Origin: SSSZ01 sp016790965 | GTDB taxonomy: Bacteria > Pseudomonadota > Gammaproteobacteria > Burkholderiales > Rhodocyclaceae | DNA: 64,000 nucleotides | Direction of reading: 5' to 3' | NCBI GenBank assembly: GCA_016790965.1 | Contig: JAEUNZ010000030.1 | Span: 1 to 64,000, forward strand | Shown here: in pieces, positions 41,426-49,992 of the stretch | How the letters are laid out: the number at the start of each line of letters is the position of its first letter | How positions within the stretch are numbered: position 1 is the stretch's first letter | Position numbers and translations under genes: made by a program | The notes under the pieces: model-generated | The model's input: the letters and a program-made list of their open reading frames with translations, nothing else | What the model was told of the DNA's origin: nothing | The model's database searches: none

Positions 41426-41460
41426 GAGCGCCCCCTTCGGGCGGCCGGACGGGGGCGCTC
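41426..41460. repeat. GC-rich hairpin overlapping the glcF stop
   Basis: GAGCGCCCCC...GGGGGCGCTC, a perfect 10-bp stem with a 15-base loop, preceded by a second pairing stretch CTCCCTCCCC-GA-GGGAGGGGGAG. No T run. It may attenuate transcription, protect the glc message 3' end, or be another dispersed GC-rich repeat. Confidence 0.6.
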
Positions 41461-42709
41461 ATGACAGGGCCTCGTCGATCAGTTCGATCCAATGGCGCAC
41501 CGGCAGGTCGCTGCCGGCCTGTAGGTGGGTGAGGCAGCCGATGTTGGCCGTGGCGATGGCCCGGGGCGATCCGGTATTGAGGGCGTTCAATTTGTTGTCC
41601 CGCAGACGTTTGGAAATTTCAGGCTGAAGAATGGAGTAGGTGCCGGCGGAGCCGCAGCACAGGTGGGGATCGGGCACCGGCGTGAGGATGTAGCCACAGG
41701 CCGCGAGCAGGGTTTCCGCCGCGCCCCGCACGCCCAGGCCGTGCTGTAGCGAGCAGGGCGAGTGAAAGGCCAGGGGGCCGCGATCGCAGCGTGCGGCGGC
41801 CAGCAGCGGCAGAAGCCTGTCCTTTTCCGCCAGCAGGAGTTCGCCCGGATCGCGGCACAGGGCCGCGATCCGGGCGGCCTTGGCCGCGTAATCGGGATCG
41901 TCGGCCAGGACGTGGCCGTAATCGCACACCTGCACGGCGCAGCCCGAAGCGGTCACCACGATGGCCTCCGCCCCGGCTTCCACCGCGGGCCACCAGGCGT
42001 CGATGTTGCGCCGCATGTCGTCCCGCCCCGCCACCTGGTCATTGAGATGAAAGCGCAGGGCGCCGCAGCACCCGGCCCCGTCGGCCTCGCTGAGTTCGAT
42101 GCCCAGCCGGTCGAGCAGGCGCGCCGCGGCGGCGTTGATATTGGGCGCCAGCCCCGGCTGCACGCAGCCGGCCAGGGCCAGCATACGGCGGGGCTGCGCC
42201 CCGTCAGCCGTCTTGCGTTCCGGCCAGGGGCGGGCGACGCCGGCAGCCTCCGGCGGCAGTTTGTCGGCCAGGGCGCTGGGCAGCAGCGGGCGCAGCATCT
42301 GCCCCACCCGCACGGCCGGCCCGAAGAGCCAGGGCCGCGGCAGCACTTCCCGCAGCACCGCACGGGCCAGCTTCTCCGCCCCCTTGCGCGGCAGGCGCTC
42401 CTCGACCACGCGGCGGCCGATGTCCAGCAACTGGACGTATTCCACCCCTGAGGGGCAGGTGGTCTGGCAGGAGCGGCAGGTGAGGCAACGGTCCAGGTGC
42501 AGGCGGGTCTTCTCGCTGACCGGCCGGCCTTCCAGTACCTGCTTGATGAGGTAGATGCGCCCGCGGGGACCGTCGAGCTCGTCGCCCAGAAGCTGATAAG
42601 TGGGGCAGGTGGCGGTGCAGAAGCCGCAATGGACGCACTTGCGCAGGATGGCGTCGGCGCGGCGGCCCTCTGCGGTCGCCAGGAATTCCGGGGCGAGTTC
42701 GGTTTGCAT
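41459..42709 (-). CDS. glcF: Glycolate oxidase iron-sulfur subunit
   Basis: 416 residues. Two 4Fe-4S motifs near the N-terminus (CVHCGFCTATCP and CLTCRSCQTTCP) and two CCG-type domains (LAGCVQPGLAPNIN, GAGCCGALRFHLND; FHSPCSLQHGLG, LCCGSAGTYSILQPE) pass electrons from glycolate oxidation to quinone. ATG 42709 overlaps the glcE stop by one base. Third gene of glcD-glcE-glcF. Confidence 0.95.
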   Translation of the reverse strand: MQTELAPEFLATAEGRRADAILRKCVHCGFCTATCPTYQLLGDELDGPRGRIYLIKQVLEGRPVSEKTRLHLDRCLTCRSCQTTCPSGVEYVQLLDIGRRVVEERLPRKGAEKLARAVLREVLPRPWLFGPAVRVGQMLRPLLPSALADKLPPEAAGVARPWPERKTADGAQPRRMLALAGCVQPGLAPNINAAAARLLDRLGIELSEADGAGCCGALRFHLNDQVAGRDDMRRNIDAWWPAVEAGAEAIVVTASGCAVQVCDYGHVLADDPDYAAKAARIAALCRDPGELLLAEKDRLLPLLAAARCDRGPLAFHSPCSLQHGLGVRGAAETLLAACGYILTPVPDPHLCCGSAGTYSILQPEISKRLRDNKLNALNTGSPRAIATANIGCLTHLQAGSDLPVRHWIELIDEALS

Positions 42710-43803
42710 CAGAGTTCGGCGTAGAGCCGGCCGGGGTTGAAGATGCCGCGGGGGTCGAAAACCCGCTTCACGCGGCGGTGCAGGGCGAGCAGGGCAGGGG
42801 CCGGGGGGGCGAAGGCGCCGACGCGGCAGCGCAGGGATTCCGGCGCCCGGAAGAGGACCGCGTGGCCGCCGGCCCGGGCCGCTGCACTGCGCACGGCCTC
42901 CGGGTCCAGGTCGCCGGCCAGCCAGCGCTGGCCGCCGCCCCACTCCAGCGCCGTCGCTCCGGGCAGGGCCAGGGGTGGTGCCGTGGTGGGCAGGACGAGG
43001 CGCCAAAGCACCTCTCCGGCGAAAGCCGCATGGCGCTGTTCGCGCACCGCACTCCAGAAGCCGGGGTCGGCCAGAACTTCACCCCCCAGGACGGAGCGGG
43101 CGGCCTCCACCGCCGCCCCGGCACCGGAGAGGCGCAGAACGAGGCGCCCGTCGTGCCAGAAGGAGGCGGAAAGGGGCAGGGGCTGTCCGCCCCAGCGATT
43201 GAGGGCGGCAAGGGCCTTGTCTTCGCTCATCTCGAAGGCGAGGCTCATTTCCCGCGGAGGACGAGGCAGCACCTTGAAGGTCACTTCGGCCACCAGCCCC
43301 AGGGTGCCGAGGCTGCCCGCCAGCAGCCGGGACACATCGTAACCGGCCACGTTCTTCATCACCTGGCCGCCAAATTCGAGCACCTGGCCCCGGCCGTCGA
43401 TCAGCTTCACCCCCAGGACAAAATCCCGCACGGCGCCCGCCTGCTGCCGCCGCGGCCCGGATAATCCGGCCGCCAGGGTACCGCCCACCGTCGCCGTGCC
43501 GCCCTGCCCCACCGCCCCTTCCCCGCGACCCAAAGCGCAGGGGGGCTCGAAGGGCAGCATCTGCCCCCCCTCGGCCAGTTGCGCCTCGACTTCCGCCAGG
43601 GGCGTACCGCAGCGGGCGGTGAGGTAAAGCTCGGTGGGCTCGTGGGCGACGATGCCCCGGTACCCTGAGGTATCGAGCAGCTCGCCGGACAGCATGCCGC
43701 CGTAGAAATCCTTGCTGCCGCCCCCCCGCAGACGCAGCGGGCGCCCGTCGGCGGCGGCCGAGGCCACCGCCTCGCGCAGGGCTTCCAGGGTCTGGGCGGC
43801 CAT
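42709..43803 (-). CDS. glcE: Glycolate oxidase FAD-binding subunit
   Basis: 364 residues. FAD-binding type 4 domain with RLRGGGSKDFYGG, VGQGGTATVGGTLAAGLSGPRRQQAGAVRDFVLGVKLIDGRG and MKNVAGYDVSRLLAGSLGTLGLVAEVTF. Ends in FDPRGIFNPGRL like other members. GlcE is the second flavin-type subunit of the three-part enzyme. Overlaps both neighbours by one base, so the three subunits should be made in balance. Confidence 0.94.
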   Translation of the reverse strand: MAAQTLEALREAVASAAADGRPLRLRGGGSKDFYGGMLSGELLDTSGYRGIVAHEPTELYLTARCGTPLAEVEAQLAEGGQMLPFEPPCALGRGEGAVGQGGTATVGGTLAAGLSGPRRQQAGAVRDFVLGVKLIDGRGQVLEFGGQVMKNVAGYDVSRLLAGSLGTLGLVAEVTFKVLPRPPREMSLAFEMSEDKALAALNRWGGQPLPLSASFWHDGRLVLRLSGAGAAVEAARSVLGGEVLADPGFWSAVREQRHAAFAGEVLWRLVLPTTAPPLALPGATALEWGGGQRWLAGDLDPEAVRSAAARAGGHAVLFRAPESLRCRVGAFAPPAPALLALHRRVKRVFDPRGIFNPGRLYAEL

Positions 43804-45284
43804 CAGAAGCGCTCCAGTTCGGGGAACTTCGTTTCCCCCCGATGGACGTGCATGCGCCCGTACTCGGCGCAGCGATGCAGGCTGGGCACCGCCTTGCCGG
43901 GATTGAGGAGCCCCACCTCATCGAAAGCCGCCTTGAGGCGGTGGAAACACTCCAGCTCCGGCGTGGCGTACTGGACGCACATCTGATTGATCTTCTCGAC
44001 CCCCACCCCGTGCTCGCCGGTGATGGAACCACCCAGGGACACCGACAGCTCCAGGATTTCCGCCCCGAAGGCTTCGGCCCGCTCCCAATCGCCGGGGCGG
44101 GCAGCGTCGTACATGATGAGGGGGTGCAGATTGCCGTCGCCGGCGTGGAAGACGTTGGCGCAACGCAGGCCGTACTTGGTCTCCATGGCGGCGATGGCGG
44201 TGAGCATGGCAGCCAGGTGGCGGCGGGGGATGGTGCCATCCATGCAGTAGTAGTCGGGGGTCACGCGCCCCACCGCCGGGAAGGCGGCCTTGCGCCCGGC
44301 CCAGAAGGAGAGCCGTTCGGCCTCGGAGGCGGAAACGCGGATATCTCGTGCGCCGCTCGCCGCCAGTACCTCCCGGATGCGCGCCATCTCCGTCGCCACT
44401 TCCTCGGGGGTGCCGTCGGACTCGCACAGTAGGATGGCCGCCGCCTCCAGGTCGTAGCCGGCGCGGACGAAGGGTTCGACCGCAGCGGTGGCGGCCTTGT
44501 CCATCATTTCCAGACCCGCAGGAATGATGCCGGCGGCGATGATGGCGGCCACCGCTTCGCCGGCCCGCGCCACGTCGTCGAAGGAAGCCATGGCCACCTG
44601 GGCAAGAGCCGGCTTCGGAACCAGTTTCACCGTCACCTCGGTGACCACGGCCAGCATGCCTTCCGACCCGACCAAAAGGGCGAGCAGGTCGTAGCCCGGC
44701 GCGTCGGGCGCCGCGGTGCCGATGTCCAGAACTTCGCCCTCTATGGTCACCACCCGCAGGGCGAGCACGTTATGGACCGTCAGCCCATATTTGAGGCAAT
44801 GCACCCCACCGGAATTCTCGGCCACGTTGCCCCCCAAGGTGCAGGCGATCTGCGACGAGGGGTCTGGCGCGTAATAGAGTCCGAAGGGTGCCGCCGCCTC
44901 GGACACCGCCAGGTTGCGCACCCCGGGCTGCACGACCGCCAGACGGGCCGCGGCGTCGACCTTGAGGATGCGGTTGAAGCGGGCCAGGGACAGCACCACG
45001 CCCTGGGGATGCGGCATGGCGCCGCCGGACAGACCGGTGCCGGCGCCCCGGGCCACCACAGGCACGCCGAGACGATGACAAATGCCGAGAACGTCCCGCA
45101 CCTGCTGCTCGCTTTCCGGCAGGCACACCGCCAGCGGCAGGGCGCGGAAGGCGGTGAGGCCGTCGCATTCGTAGGGGCGGAGGTCTTCCGGGTCGCAGAG
45201 CAGGCAGTGGGCCGGCAGGACGGCCGCCAGGCTCCTATGCACCGCAATCCGGTCCGTGTCGAACTGCTTGTCTTCCGCGCCCAT
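43803..45284 (-). CDS. glcD: Glycolate oxidase subunit GlcD
   Basis: Catalytic FAD subunit oxidising glycolate to glyoxylate; 493 residues. FAD-binding signature PVVARGAGTGLSGGAMPHPQGVVLSLARFN, PDPSSQIACTLGGNVAENSGGVHCLKYGLT, GYDLLALLVGSEGMLAVVTEVTVKL, and C-terminal catalytic HAGDGNLHPLIMYD plus SGSITGEHGVG-like LGGSITGEHGVGVEKI. First gene of the glycolate operon; glycerate kinase lies 14 bases upstream on the same strand. Confidence 0.96.
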   Translation of the reverse strand: MGAEDKQFDTDRIAVHRSLAAVLPAHCLLCDPEDLRPYECDGLTAFRALPLAVCLPESEQQVRDVLGICHRLGVPVVARGAGTGLSGGAMPHPQGVVLSLARFNRILKVDAAARLAVVQPGVRNLAVSEAAAPFGLYYAPDPSSQIACTLGGNVAENSGGVHCLKYGLTVHNVLALRVVTIEGEVLDIGTAAPDAPGYDLLALLVGSEGMLAVVTEVTVKLVPKPALAQVAMASFDDVARAGEAVAAIIAAGIIPAGLEMMDKAATAAVEPFVRAGYDLEAAAILLCESDGTPEEVATEMARIREVLAASGARDIRVSASEAERLSFWAGRKAAFPAVGRVTPDYYCMDGTIPRRHLAAMLTAIAAMETKYGLRCANVFHAGDGNLHPLIMYDAARPGDWERAEAFGAEILELSVSLGGSITGEHGVGVEKINQMCVQYATPELECFHRLKAAFDEVGLLNPGKAVPSLHRCAEYGRMHVHRGETKFPELERF

Positions 45285-45298
45285 GGCCCCTCCCGCGG

Positions 45299-46561
45299 CT
45301 ATTCTACCCCGACCAGGATGGCCCGGAAGTCGTTCACATTGGTGCGCGTCGGGCCCGTCACCAGCAAATCGTCCAGAGCTGAGAAGAATCCCCAGGCGTC
45401 GTTGGCGGCCAGTGCCACCCGGGCATCGACCCCGGCGGCCCGCGCCCGGGCGAGGGTTTGCGGCGTCACGAAGGCGCCGGCGTTGTCCTCGCTGCCGTCG
45501 ATGCCGTCCGTATCCGCCGCCAGGGCGTGGATTCCCGGCGCCCCGTCCAGGGCCAGGGCGAGGCCCAGGAGAAATTCCGTATTGCGTCCGCCGCGCCCCC
45601 GGCCACGCACGGTGACCGTGGTTTCCCCACCGGAAAGCAGGACGCAGGGCGCCGCAAGCGGGTCGCCATGGCGGCGACAGGACAGCGCCACACCGGCCAG
45701 GGCGCGCCCCACTTCCCGCGCCTCGCCCTCCAGGGCGTCCCCCAGGATGAGGGGCGAGAGGCCCAGCGTCCGAGCGCGGGCGGCAGCGGCTTGCAGCATC
45801 TGCCGCGGACTCGCCACCAGGCGGAAGGTACTGCGGGCCAGACGGGGATCGCCGGGCTTGGGCGTCTCCAGGGCGCCCGAGCGCAGCCCCTCGCGCAACG
45901 TTGCCGGCAGGGCCAGGCCGTAACGGTCCAAAACGGCCAGGGCATCAGCGCAGGTGCTCGGATCGGCCACCGTCGGCCCCGAGGCAATCACCGCCGCGGC
46001 GTCCCCCGGCACATCGGAAATGGCCAGAGTAAGGACGGGCGCCGGCCAGGCGGCCAGGGCCAGGCAGCCACCCTTGACGGCAGAGAGGTGCTTGCGCACG
46101 CAATTGATTTCATCGATGGCAGCGCCGCTGCGCAAGAGCTGCGAGGTGAGTGCCTGCTTCTGCTCCAAGCCAAGACCCTCTACGGGTGCCGCAAGCAGCG
46201 CCGACCCGCCCCCGGACGCAAGGAAGAGCACCCGCTCCTCCACCCCGCAACGGCTCACCCTTTCCAGGATGCGGCGGGCTGCCTCGACCCCGGCGGCGTC
46301 GGGAACCGGGTGGGCCGCCTCGACCACCTCGATGCGCCGGCAAGGGACGCCATGGCCGTAGCGGGTCACCACCAGACCGTCGAGATCCCCCGGCCAGGCC
46401 GCCTCCACCGCCCGCGCCATGGCGGCGGCCGCCTTGCCCGCCCCCACGACCACCAGACGGCCGTCACCCGGCGCTGGCAGGGCAGGAGGCACGCAGCTCG
46501 CCGGGTCCGCCGCCCCGAGGCCGGTATCGAACAATTCCCGCAGAATTTCCCTGGGCTCCAT
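45299..46561 (-). CDS. ttuD: Glycerate 2-kinase
   Basis: 420 residues of the GckA/TtuD (DUF4147/MOFRL) type. N-terminal domain with VVVGAGKAAAAMARA and VLFLASGGGSALLAAP, GAAIDEINCVRKHLSAVKGGCLA, and C-terminal MOFRL domain with LLSGGETTVTVRGRGRGGRNTEFLLGLAL and AADTDGIDGSEDNAGAF. Phosphorylates glycerate to 2-phosphoglycerate and so feeds carbon from glycolate/glyoxylate into glycolysis, which suits the following glcDEF genes. ATG 46561 chosen; the frame extends upstream. Confidence 0.93.
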   Translation of the reverse strand: MEPREILRELFDTGLGAADPASCVPPALPAPGDGRLVVVGAGKAAAAMARAVEAAWPGDLDGLVVTRYGHGVPCRRIEVVEAAHPVPDAAGVEAARRILERVSRCGVEERVLFLASGGGSALLAAPVEGLGLEQKQALTSQLLRSGAAIDEINCVRKHLSAVKGGCLALAAWPAPVLTLAISDVPGDAAAVIASGPTVADPSTCADALAVLDRYGLALPATLREGLRSGALETPKPGDPRLARSTFRLVASPRQMLQAAAARARTLGLSPLILGDALEGEAREVGRALAGVALSCRRHGDPLAAPCVLLSGGETTVTVRGRGRGGRNTEFLLGLALALDGAPGIHALAADTDGIDGSEDNAGAFVTPQTLARARAAGVDARVALAANDAWGFFSALDDLLVTGPTRTNVNDFRAILVGVE

Positions 46562-46586
46562 CGTTCCAGCCTGTCTTGGTCTATGA

Positions 46587-46600
46587 TTGATTTCAGTCAA
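46587..46600. promoter_or_regulatory. FNR/ANR-like box
   Basis: TTGATTTCAGTCAA matches the FNR consensus TTGAT-N4-ATCAA at nine of ten positions. It lies between divergent glycerate kinase and bacteriohemerythrin genes, 55 bases before the hemerythrin ATG, and overlaps a TATGAT hexamer at 46582. Confidence 0.5.
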
Positions 46601-46654
46601 GGGCACCGCCACCACGGCGGGACATCATGCCGACCCACCCATGAGGGCACCCCC

Positions 46655-47140
46655 ATGAACGACAGAGAACTCTTTGCCTGGTCCGACAGCTACAACGTCG
46701 GCATCCAGGAAGTGGACGAGCAGCACCAGGTTCTGGTTTCGCTCCTCAACCAACTCCACGAAGCGATCCGCGAACACCACGGCAAGGCCACCTCGCGGGA
46801 AATCCTGGACCGGCTGGCCGAGTATACCCGCACCCATTTCCTGCTCGAAGAAAGCCTCATGCGGCTGACCCACTACCCGGGTCTCGACTTCCACAAGCAG
46901 CAGCACGAGGAACTGATCCGCCAGGTGAGGGACCTCCAGCACAAGCTGGACCACGAAAACGCCGCCATCACCTTCGAACTGCTGCACTTCCTCAAGGTCT
47001 GGCTGACCCAGCACATCAACGAGAGCGACAAGCGCTTCGGCGCCTTTTTCGAAAGCGCCGGCCTCACCCAGTACGCCACCTGGTCCAAGGAAGTGGAGAC
47101 CACCATGAAGAAGAAGAAATGGTGGTGGAAGTTCTGGTAG
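46655..47140 (+). CDS. Bacteriohemerythrin
   Basis: 161 residues. Di-iron oxygen-binding four-helix bundle with the full ligand set: NVGIQEVDEQHQVLVSLLNQLHEA, FLLEESLMRLTHYPGLDFHKQQHEELIRQV and WLTQHINESDKRF (His, His, Glu, His, His, His, Asp pattern). The C-terminus is an unusual basic/aromatic tail (TTMKKKKWWWKFW) that may associate with membrane. Likely stores or delivers oxygen in microaerobic conditions; the FNR-like box upstream agrees. Confidence 0.93.
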   Translation: MNDRELFAWSDSYNVGIQEVDEQHQVLVSLLNQLHEAIREHHGKATSREILDRLAEYTRTHFLLEESLMRLTHYPGLDFHKQQHEELIRQVRDLQHKLDHENAAITFELLHFLKVWLTQHINESDKRFGAFFESAGLTQYATWSKEVETTMKKKKWWWKFW

Positions 47141-47193
47141 GGGGCGTTCGGGGAGGCGAGGCTGCGCGCCCGTTTCGCTACGTCTCCGCGAAA

Positions 47194-47502
47194 ATGGGTC
47201 CATGGTCGCGCCCCGGCAGATTTGATCGATTTCTGGCTGCGCTTCATTTCCCGAAATCGGATCAAAGGTTCTATACGGTCGCCACGAGCATTACGGACTG
47301 GTGGCTCGAACTGAACGAACTGCACCAGCCGCAAAGGGAGATCGCCTTCGACCCTCAGGGTAGAGCGCTGTACATCTCTCCCTATCGCGCAGACATTCAG
47401 ATCTTTCTCAATGTCGGCTGCTCGCCGGAGGAAGTGCTTGGAGAAGTCGATCCGCTATCCTTCGAACGCGAGTGGCAGGCCATGGTGCTGCGGCTCGGAT
47501 GA
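47194..47502 (+). CDS. Hypothetical protein, 102 residues
   Basis: Soluble protein (RFYTVATSITDWWLELNELHQPQREIAFDPQGRALYISPYRADIQIFLNVGCSPEEVLGEVDPLSFEREWQAMV). No family recognised. GC content is lower than around it, hinting at recent arrival. Start uncertain: ATG 47194 has no clear ribosome site and the frame stays open back into the hemerythrin gene. Confidence 0.5.
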   Translation: MGPWSRPGRFDRFLAALHFPKSDQRFYTVATSITDWWLELNELHQPQREIAFDPQGRALYISPYRADIQIFLNVGCSPEEVLGEVDPLSFEREWQAMVLRLG

Positions 47503-47664
47503 GGCCGGCGCGCCCCGATGCTTGCCGAGGCGCGTCGAGGCAGGTCGAGGGCCCTGCCCCTCGCACACCACGGGTGAGGTCACCGGCGCTCGAGCCAGCC
47601 CTGCCCTTCCCGGGCATAGCTCCTGGGCACCCGGCCCGGACGCCGGGCCGCAAAGGCCCGATCC

Positions 47665-48438
47665 TCAAATACCCAGATAAGCCAGCCCGGCCTCGGTCCC
47701 CGCCCGGGGCCGATATTCGCACCCCACCCAGCCCCCGTAGCCCAGGCTGTCCAGCAGCGGGAATATCTCCTCGTACCCCCCTTCGCCGCTGCCCGGCTCG
47801 TGGCGCCCCGGCACGTCGGCGGCCTGAACGTGACCGACGGCGGGTAGATGCTCGCGCAGGCTGCGGCGGGGGTCGTCTCCCATGACCAGGGCGTGGTAGA
47901 TGTCGTACTGGACCTTCAGGTTCGGCCGCCCGATGGCCTCGGCCAGGGCGAAGGCCTTGGCCGGCGTGTCGAGCCAGTAACCAGGCATGTCGACCCTGCT
48001 GTTGATGGCCTCGATGAGCACGGTCACCCCTTGGTCCGCGGCGCGGTCGGCGGCGTGGCGCAGGTTGGCGACGTAGGTGTCCCGCAGGGTATTCTCGTCC
48101 CAACCCGTCGGCGTCAGGCCGGCGAGGCAGTGCAGGCGGGGGCAGCCCAGGGCCCGCGCGTAATCGAGGGCGGTCTCGACCCCGGCGGCGAATTCCTCCC
48201 GCCGGGCAGGATGGCAGGCCAGGCCCCGTTCCCCTGCATCCCAATCACCGGCCGGGAAATTGAACAGCACCATCTCCAGCCCGCTGGCGGCCAGACAGCC
48301 CGCGATGTCCCGGGCCGGCCAGGGGTAGGGGAAGAGGAATTCGACCCCGCTGAACCCGGCCCGGGCGGCACGGGCAAAGCGTTGGGCGAAGGGCACTTCG
48401 GTGAAGAGGAAACTCAGGTTGGCGGCGAAGCGGGGCAT
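47665..48438 (-). CDS. hyi: Hydroxypyruvate isomerase-like TIM-barrel protein
   Basis: 257 residues of the AP-endonuclease-2/Hyi sugar isomerase fold. Features: PRFAANLSFLFTEVPFAQRFARAARAGFSGVEFLFPY, VLIEAINSRVDMPGYWLDT with the metal-binding Glu, VQYDIYHALVMGDDP (Asp, His) and VGCEYRPRAGTEAGL (Glu). This is the set of ligands of hydroxypyruvate isomerase, which interconverts hydroxypyruvate and tartronate semialdehyde. It is near but not in the glycolate operon; glyoxylate carboligase and tartronate semialdehyde reductase are not in the window. Confidence 0.88.
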   Translation of the reverse strand: MPRFAANLSFLFTEVPFAQRFARAARAGFSGVEFLFPYPWPARDIAGCLAASGLEMVLFNFPAGDWDAGERGLACHPARREEFAAGVETALDYARALGCPRLHCLAGLTPTGWDENTLRDTYVANLRHAADRAADQGVTVLIEAINSRVDMPGYWLDTPAKAFALAEAIGRPNLKVQYDIYHALVMGDDPRRSLREHLPAVGHVQAADVPGRHEPGSGEGGYEEIFPLLDSLGYGGWVGCEYRPRAGTEAGLAYLGI

Positions 48439-48468
48439 GGGCGGAGCGTTAGGGGCGGGGCGGGAAAG

Positions 48469-48474
48469 TATAAT
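48469..48474 (+). promoter_or_regulatory. TATAAT -10 element of the adenosyltransferase gene
   Basis: Perfect TATAAT 26 bases before the ATG, with GAGGA between as ribosome site. Confidence 0.5.
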
Positions 48475-48500
48475 CCGTCGCACTTCCCGAGGATTCCCCC

Positions 48501-49067
48501 ATGAGCGAACGCAGCGGCAACCGCCTGTCCAAGATCGTCACCCGCACCGGGGACGCAGGCACCACCGGGCTGGGCGATGGCAGCCGCACCGGCAAGGACA
48601 GCTTGCGCATCGATGCCATAGGCGAGGTGGATGAACTCAATTCCAGCCTTGGCCTGCTCCTCTGCGAAGACCTGCCCGCTCCGGTGCGAGAGGCCCTGAC
48701 CGCCGTGCAGCACGACCTCTTCGACCTGGGGGGCGAACTCTGCCTGCCTGGCACCACCCTGGTCCGCGAGTCCCAAGTGGCGCGTCTGGAGCGACAGGCC
48801 GAGGCCTTCAACGCCCCCCTGGGGCGCCTCAAGGAATTCATCCTGCCCGGGGGGACTCGCCCTGCCGCCCTCGCCCACCTGACCCGTACCGTATGCCGGC
48901 GGGCCGAGCGGGCCGTGGTCCGGCTGCACGCCGCCGAGCCGGTGGCCGACGCCACCCGCCGTTACCTGAACCGCCTGTCCGACCTGCTCTTCATCCTGGG
49001 TCGCCACCTGAACCACAGCGCCGGCCAAGGGGATGTGCTGTGGCGGCGCTCCGGACCGGAAGACTGA
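48501..49067 (+). CDS. Cob(I)alamin adenosyltransferase, PduO type
   Basis: 188 residues. N-terminal ATP-binding motif KIVTRTGDAGTTGLGDGSRTGKDSLRIDAIGEVDELNSSLGLLL and C-terminal CRRAERAVVRLHAAEPVADATRRYLNRLSDLLFILGRHLN match the PduO/CobO-type (MMAB-like) enzymes. It makes adenosylcobalamin, the ligand of the riboswitch 4.4 kb downstream. Single gene with its own -10. Confidence 0.95.
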   Translation: MSERSGNRLSKIVTRTGDAGTTGLGDGSRTGKDSLRIDAIGEVDELNSSLGLLLCEDLPAPVREALTAVQHDLFDLGGELCLPGTTLVRESQVARLERQAEAFNAPLGRLKEFILPGGTRPAALAHLTRTVCRRAERAVVRLHAAEPVADATRRYLNRLSDLLFILGRHLNHSAGQGDVLWRRSGPED

Positions 49068-49142
49068 CGCCTGCTTCCGCGCCTGGCCCCGCAGTACCAG
49101 CCGCTGCACCGGGCGCAGGGTCGATTCCGGCCAGGAAAGCCC

Positions 49143-49871
49143 TCAATCCCGCGCCAGGGCCCGGAACTCCGGCGGCTCCCAATGGCGCACGGCCAGACAG
49201 ACGCTGAGCGCCGGCCGGTCGGCCAGGGGCAGGACGGCATCCGCCGCGTGCTGCTCCGAGTATTCCCGGGCGATCTGTTCCAGGCGCGCCACCAACCCCA
49301 CGGCGGCGGCAGCCGAGACGCGCACGCTGACGATGCGCATTGACTCTCCCGGGGCGGCGAAGGGATGGTCGAAGAAATCCGCCGCCCGGGCAGTGACGTA
49401 GCGCATGATCGGCCCGTTAGGGATCCAGGCGAAAGTGCGGGCGACGTTGAGGCGGATGCGGTCGTTGGGAAAGAGCTCCAGCACCCCCAGCCCTTCCAGA
49501 CGCAGGAGGAGCGCCGTGCACTGGGCCCGGTCCAGGCGGTAGGCAGCCAGCATCTCCTCCACCCCCATCTGGTTGAGGGCGCAGACCGCCACCAGGAGAA
49601 GGCGCGGGTCGGCCACCAGCGCTTCTTCCTGAGCCTGGGACAACTGGTTGAGCAGGCGTCGGGGCCGCGGCTGCACCCGGGCCAGTTCGCCCAGGTCCAC
49701 CTGCACCAGGTCGCACAACTGGGCAAAGCGCTCCAGGGAGCAATCGCGGCGGGAAAAGATGCGCTTCACGGTGGCCTCGGAAAGCCCCAGGGCGCGGGCG
49801 GCATCGGCATAGGTCAGGCCCCGGGCCTTGAAGTGCAGCTTGAGGGCATCGAAAAGAGTGGGAAAGGCCAT
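49143..49871 (-). CDS. XRE-type helix-turn-helix regulator
   Basis: 242 residues. The DNA-binding part is residues 5-65 (LFDALKLHFKARGLTYADAARALGLSEATVKRIFSRRDCSLERFAQLCDLVQVDLGELARV). The rest, about 175 residues, is a helical ligand or dimerisation region (LLLVAVCALNQMGVEEMLAAYRLDRAQ, ADFFDHPFAAPGESMRIVSVRVS) of unknown specificity. It faces the lipoprotein gene across an AT-rich region with a 33-bp dyad and may control itself and that gene. Confidence 0.85.
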   Translation of the reverse strand: MAFPTLFDALKLHFKARGLTYADAARALGLSEATVKRIFSRRDCSLERFAQLCDLVQVDLGELARVQPRPRRLLNQLSQAQEEALVADPRLLLVAVCALNQMGVEEMLAAYRLDRAQCTALLLRLEGLGVLELFPNDRIRLNVARTFAWIPNGPIMRYVTARAADFFDHPFAAPGESMRIVSVRVSAAAAVGLVARLEQIAREYSEQHAADAVLPLADRPALSVCLAVRHWEPPEFRALARD

Positions 49872-49894
49872 GGGTCGATTCGTATCACTTATTT

Positions 49895-49927
49895 ATACTA
49901 AATGACGCATTATGCGCCACTTAGTAT
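49895..49927. promoter_or_regulatory. 33-bp concentric dyad, candidate operator
   Basis: ATACTAA, four bases, CGCAT-T-ATGCG, four bases, TTAGTAT. Inner and outer arms share one centre at 49911; 14 of 16 base pairs match. It lies in the AT-rich gap between the divergent XRE regulator and lipoprotein genes, 24 bases from the regulator start. Confidence 0.65.
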
Positions 49928-49992
49928 CGCAATATTGAGCCAAGCGCGAGCGGGGGCCACACTGGGGACGTCACCCATCCCCGGAGTCCACC

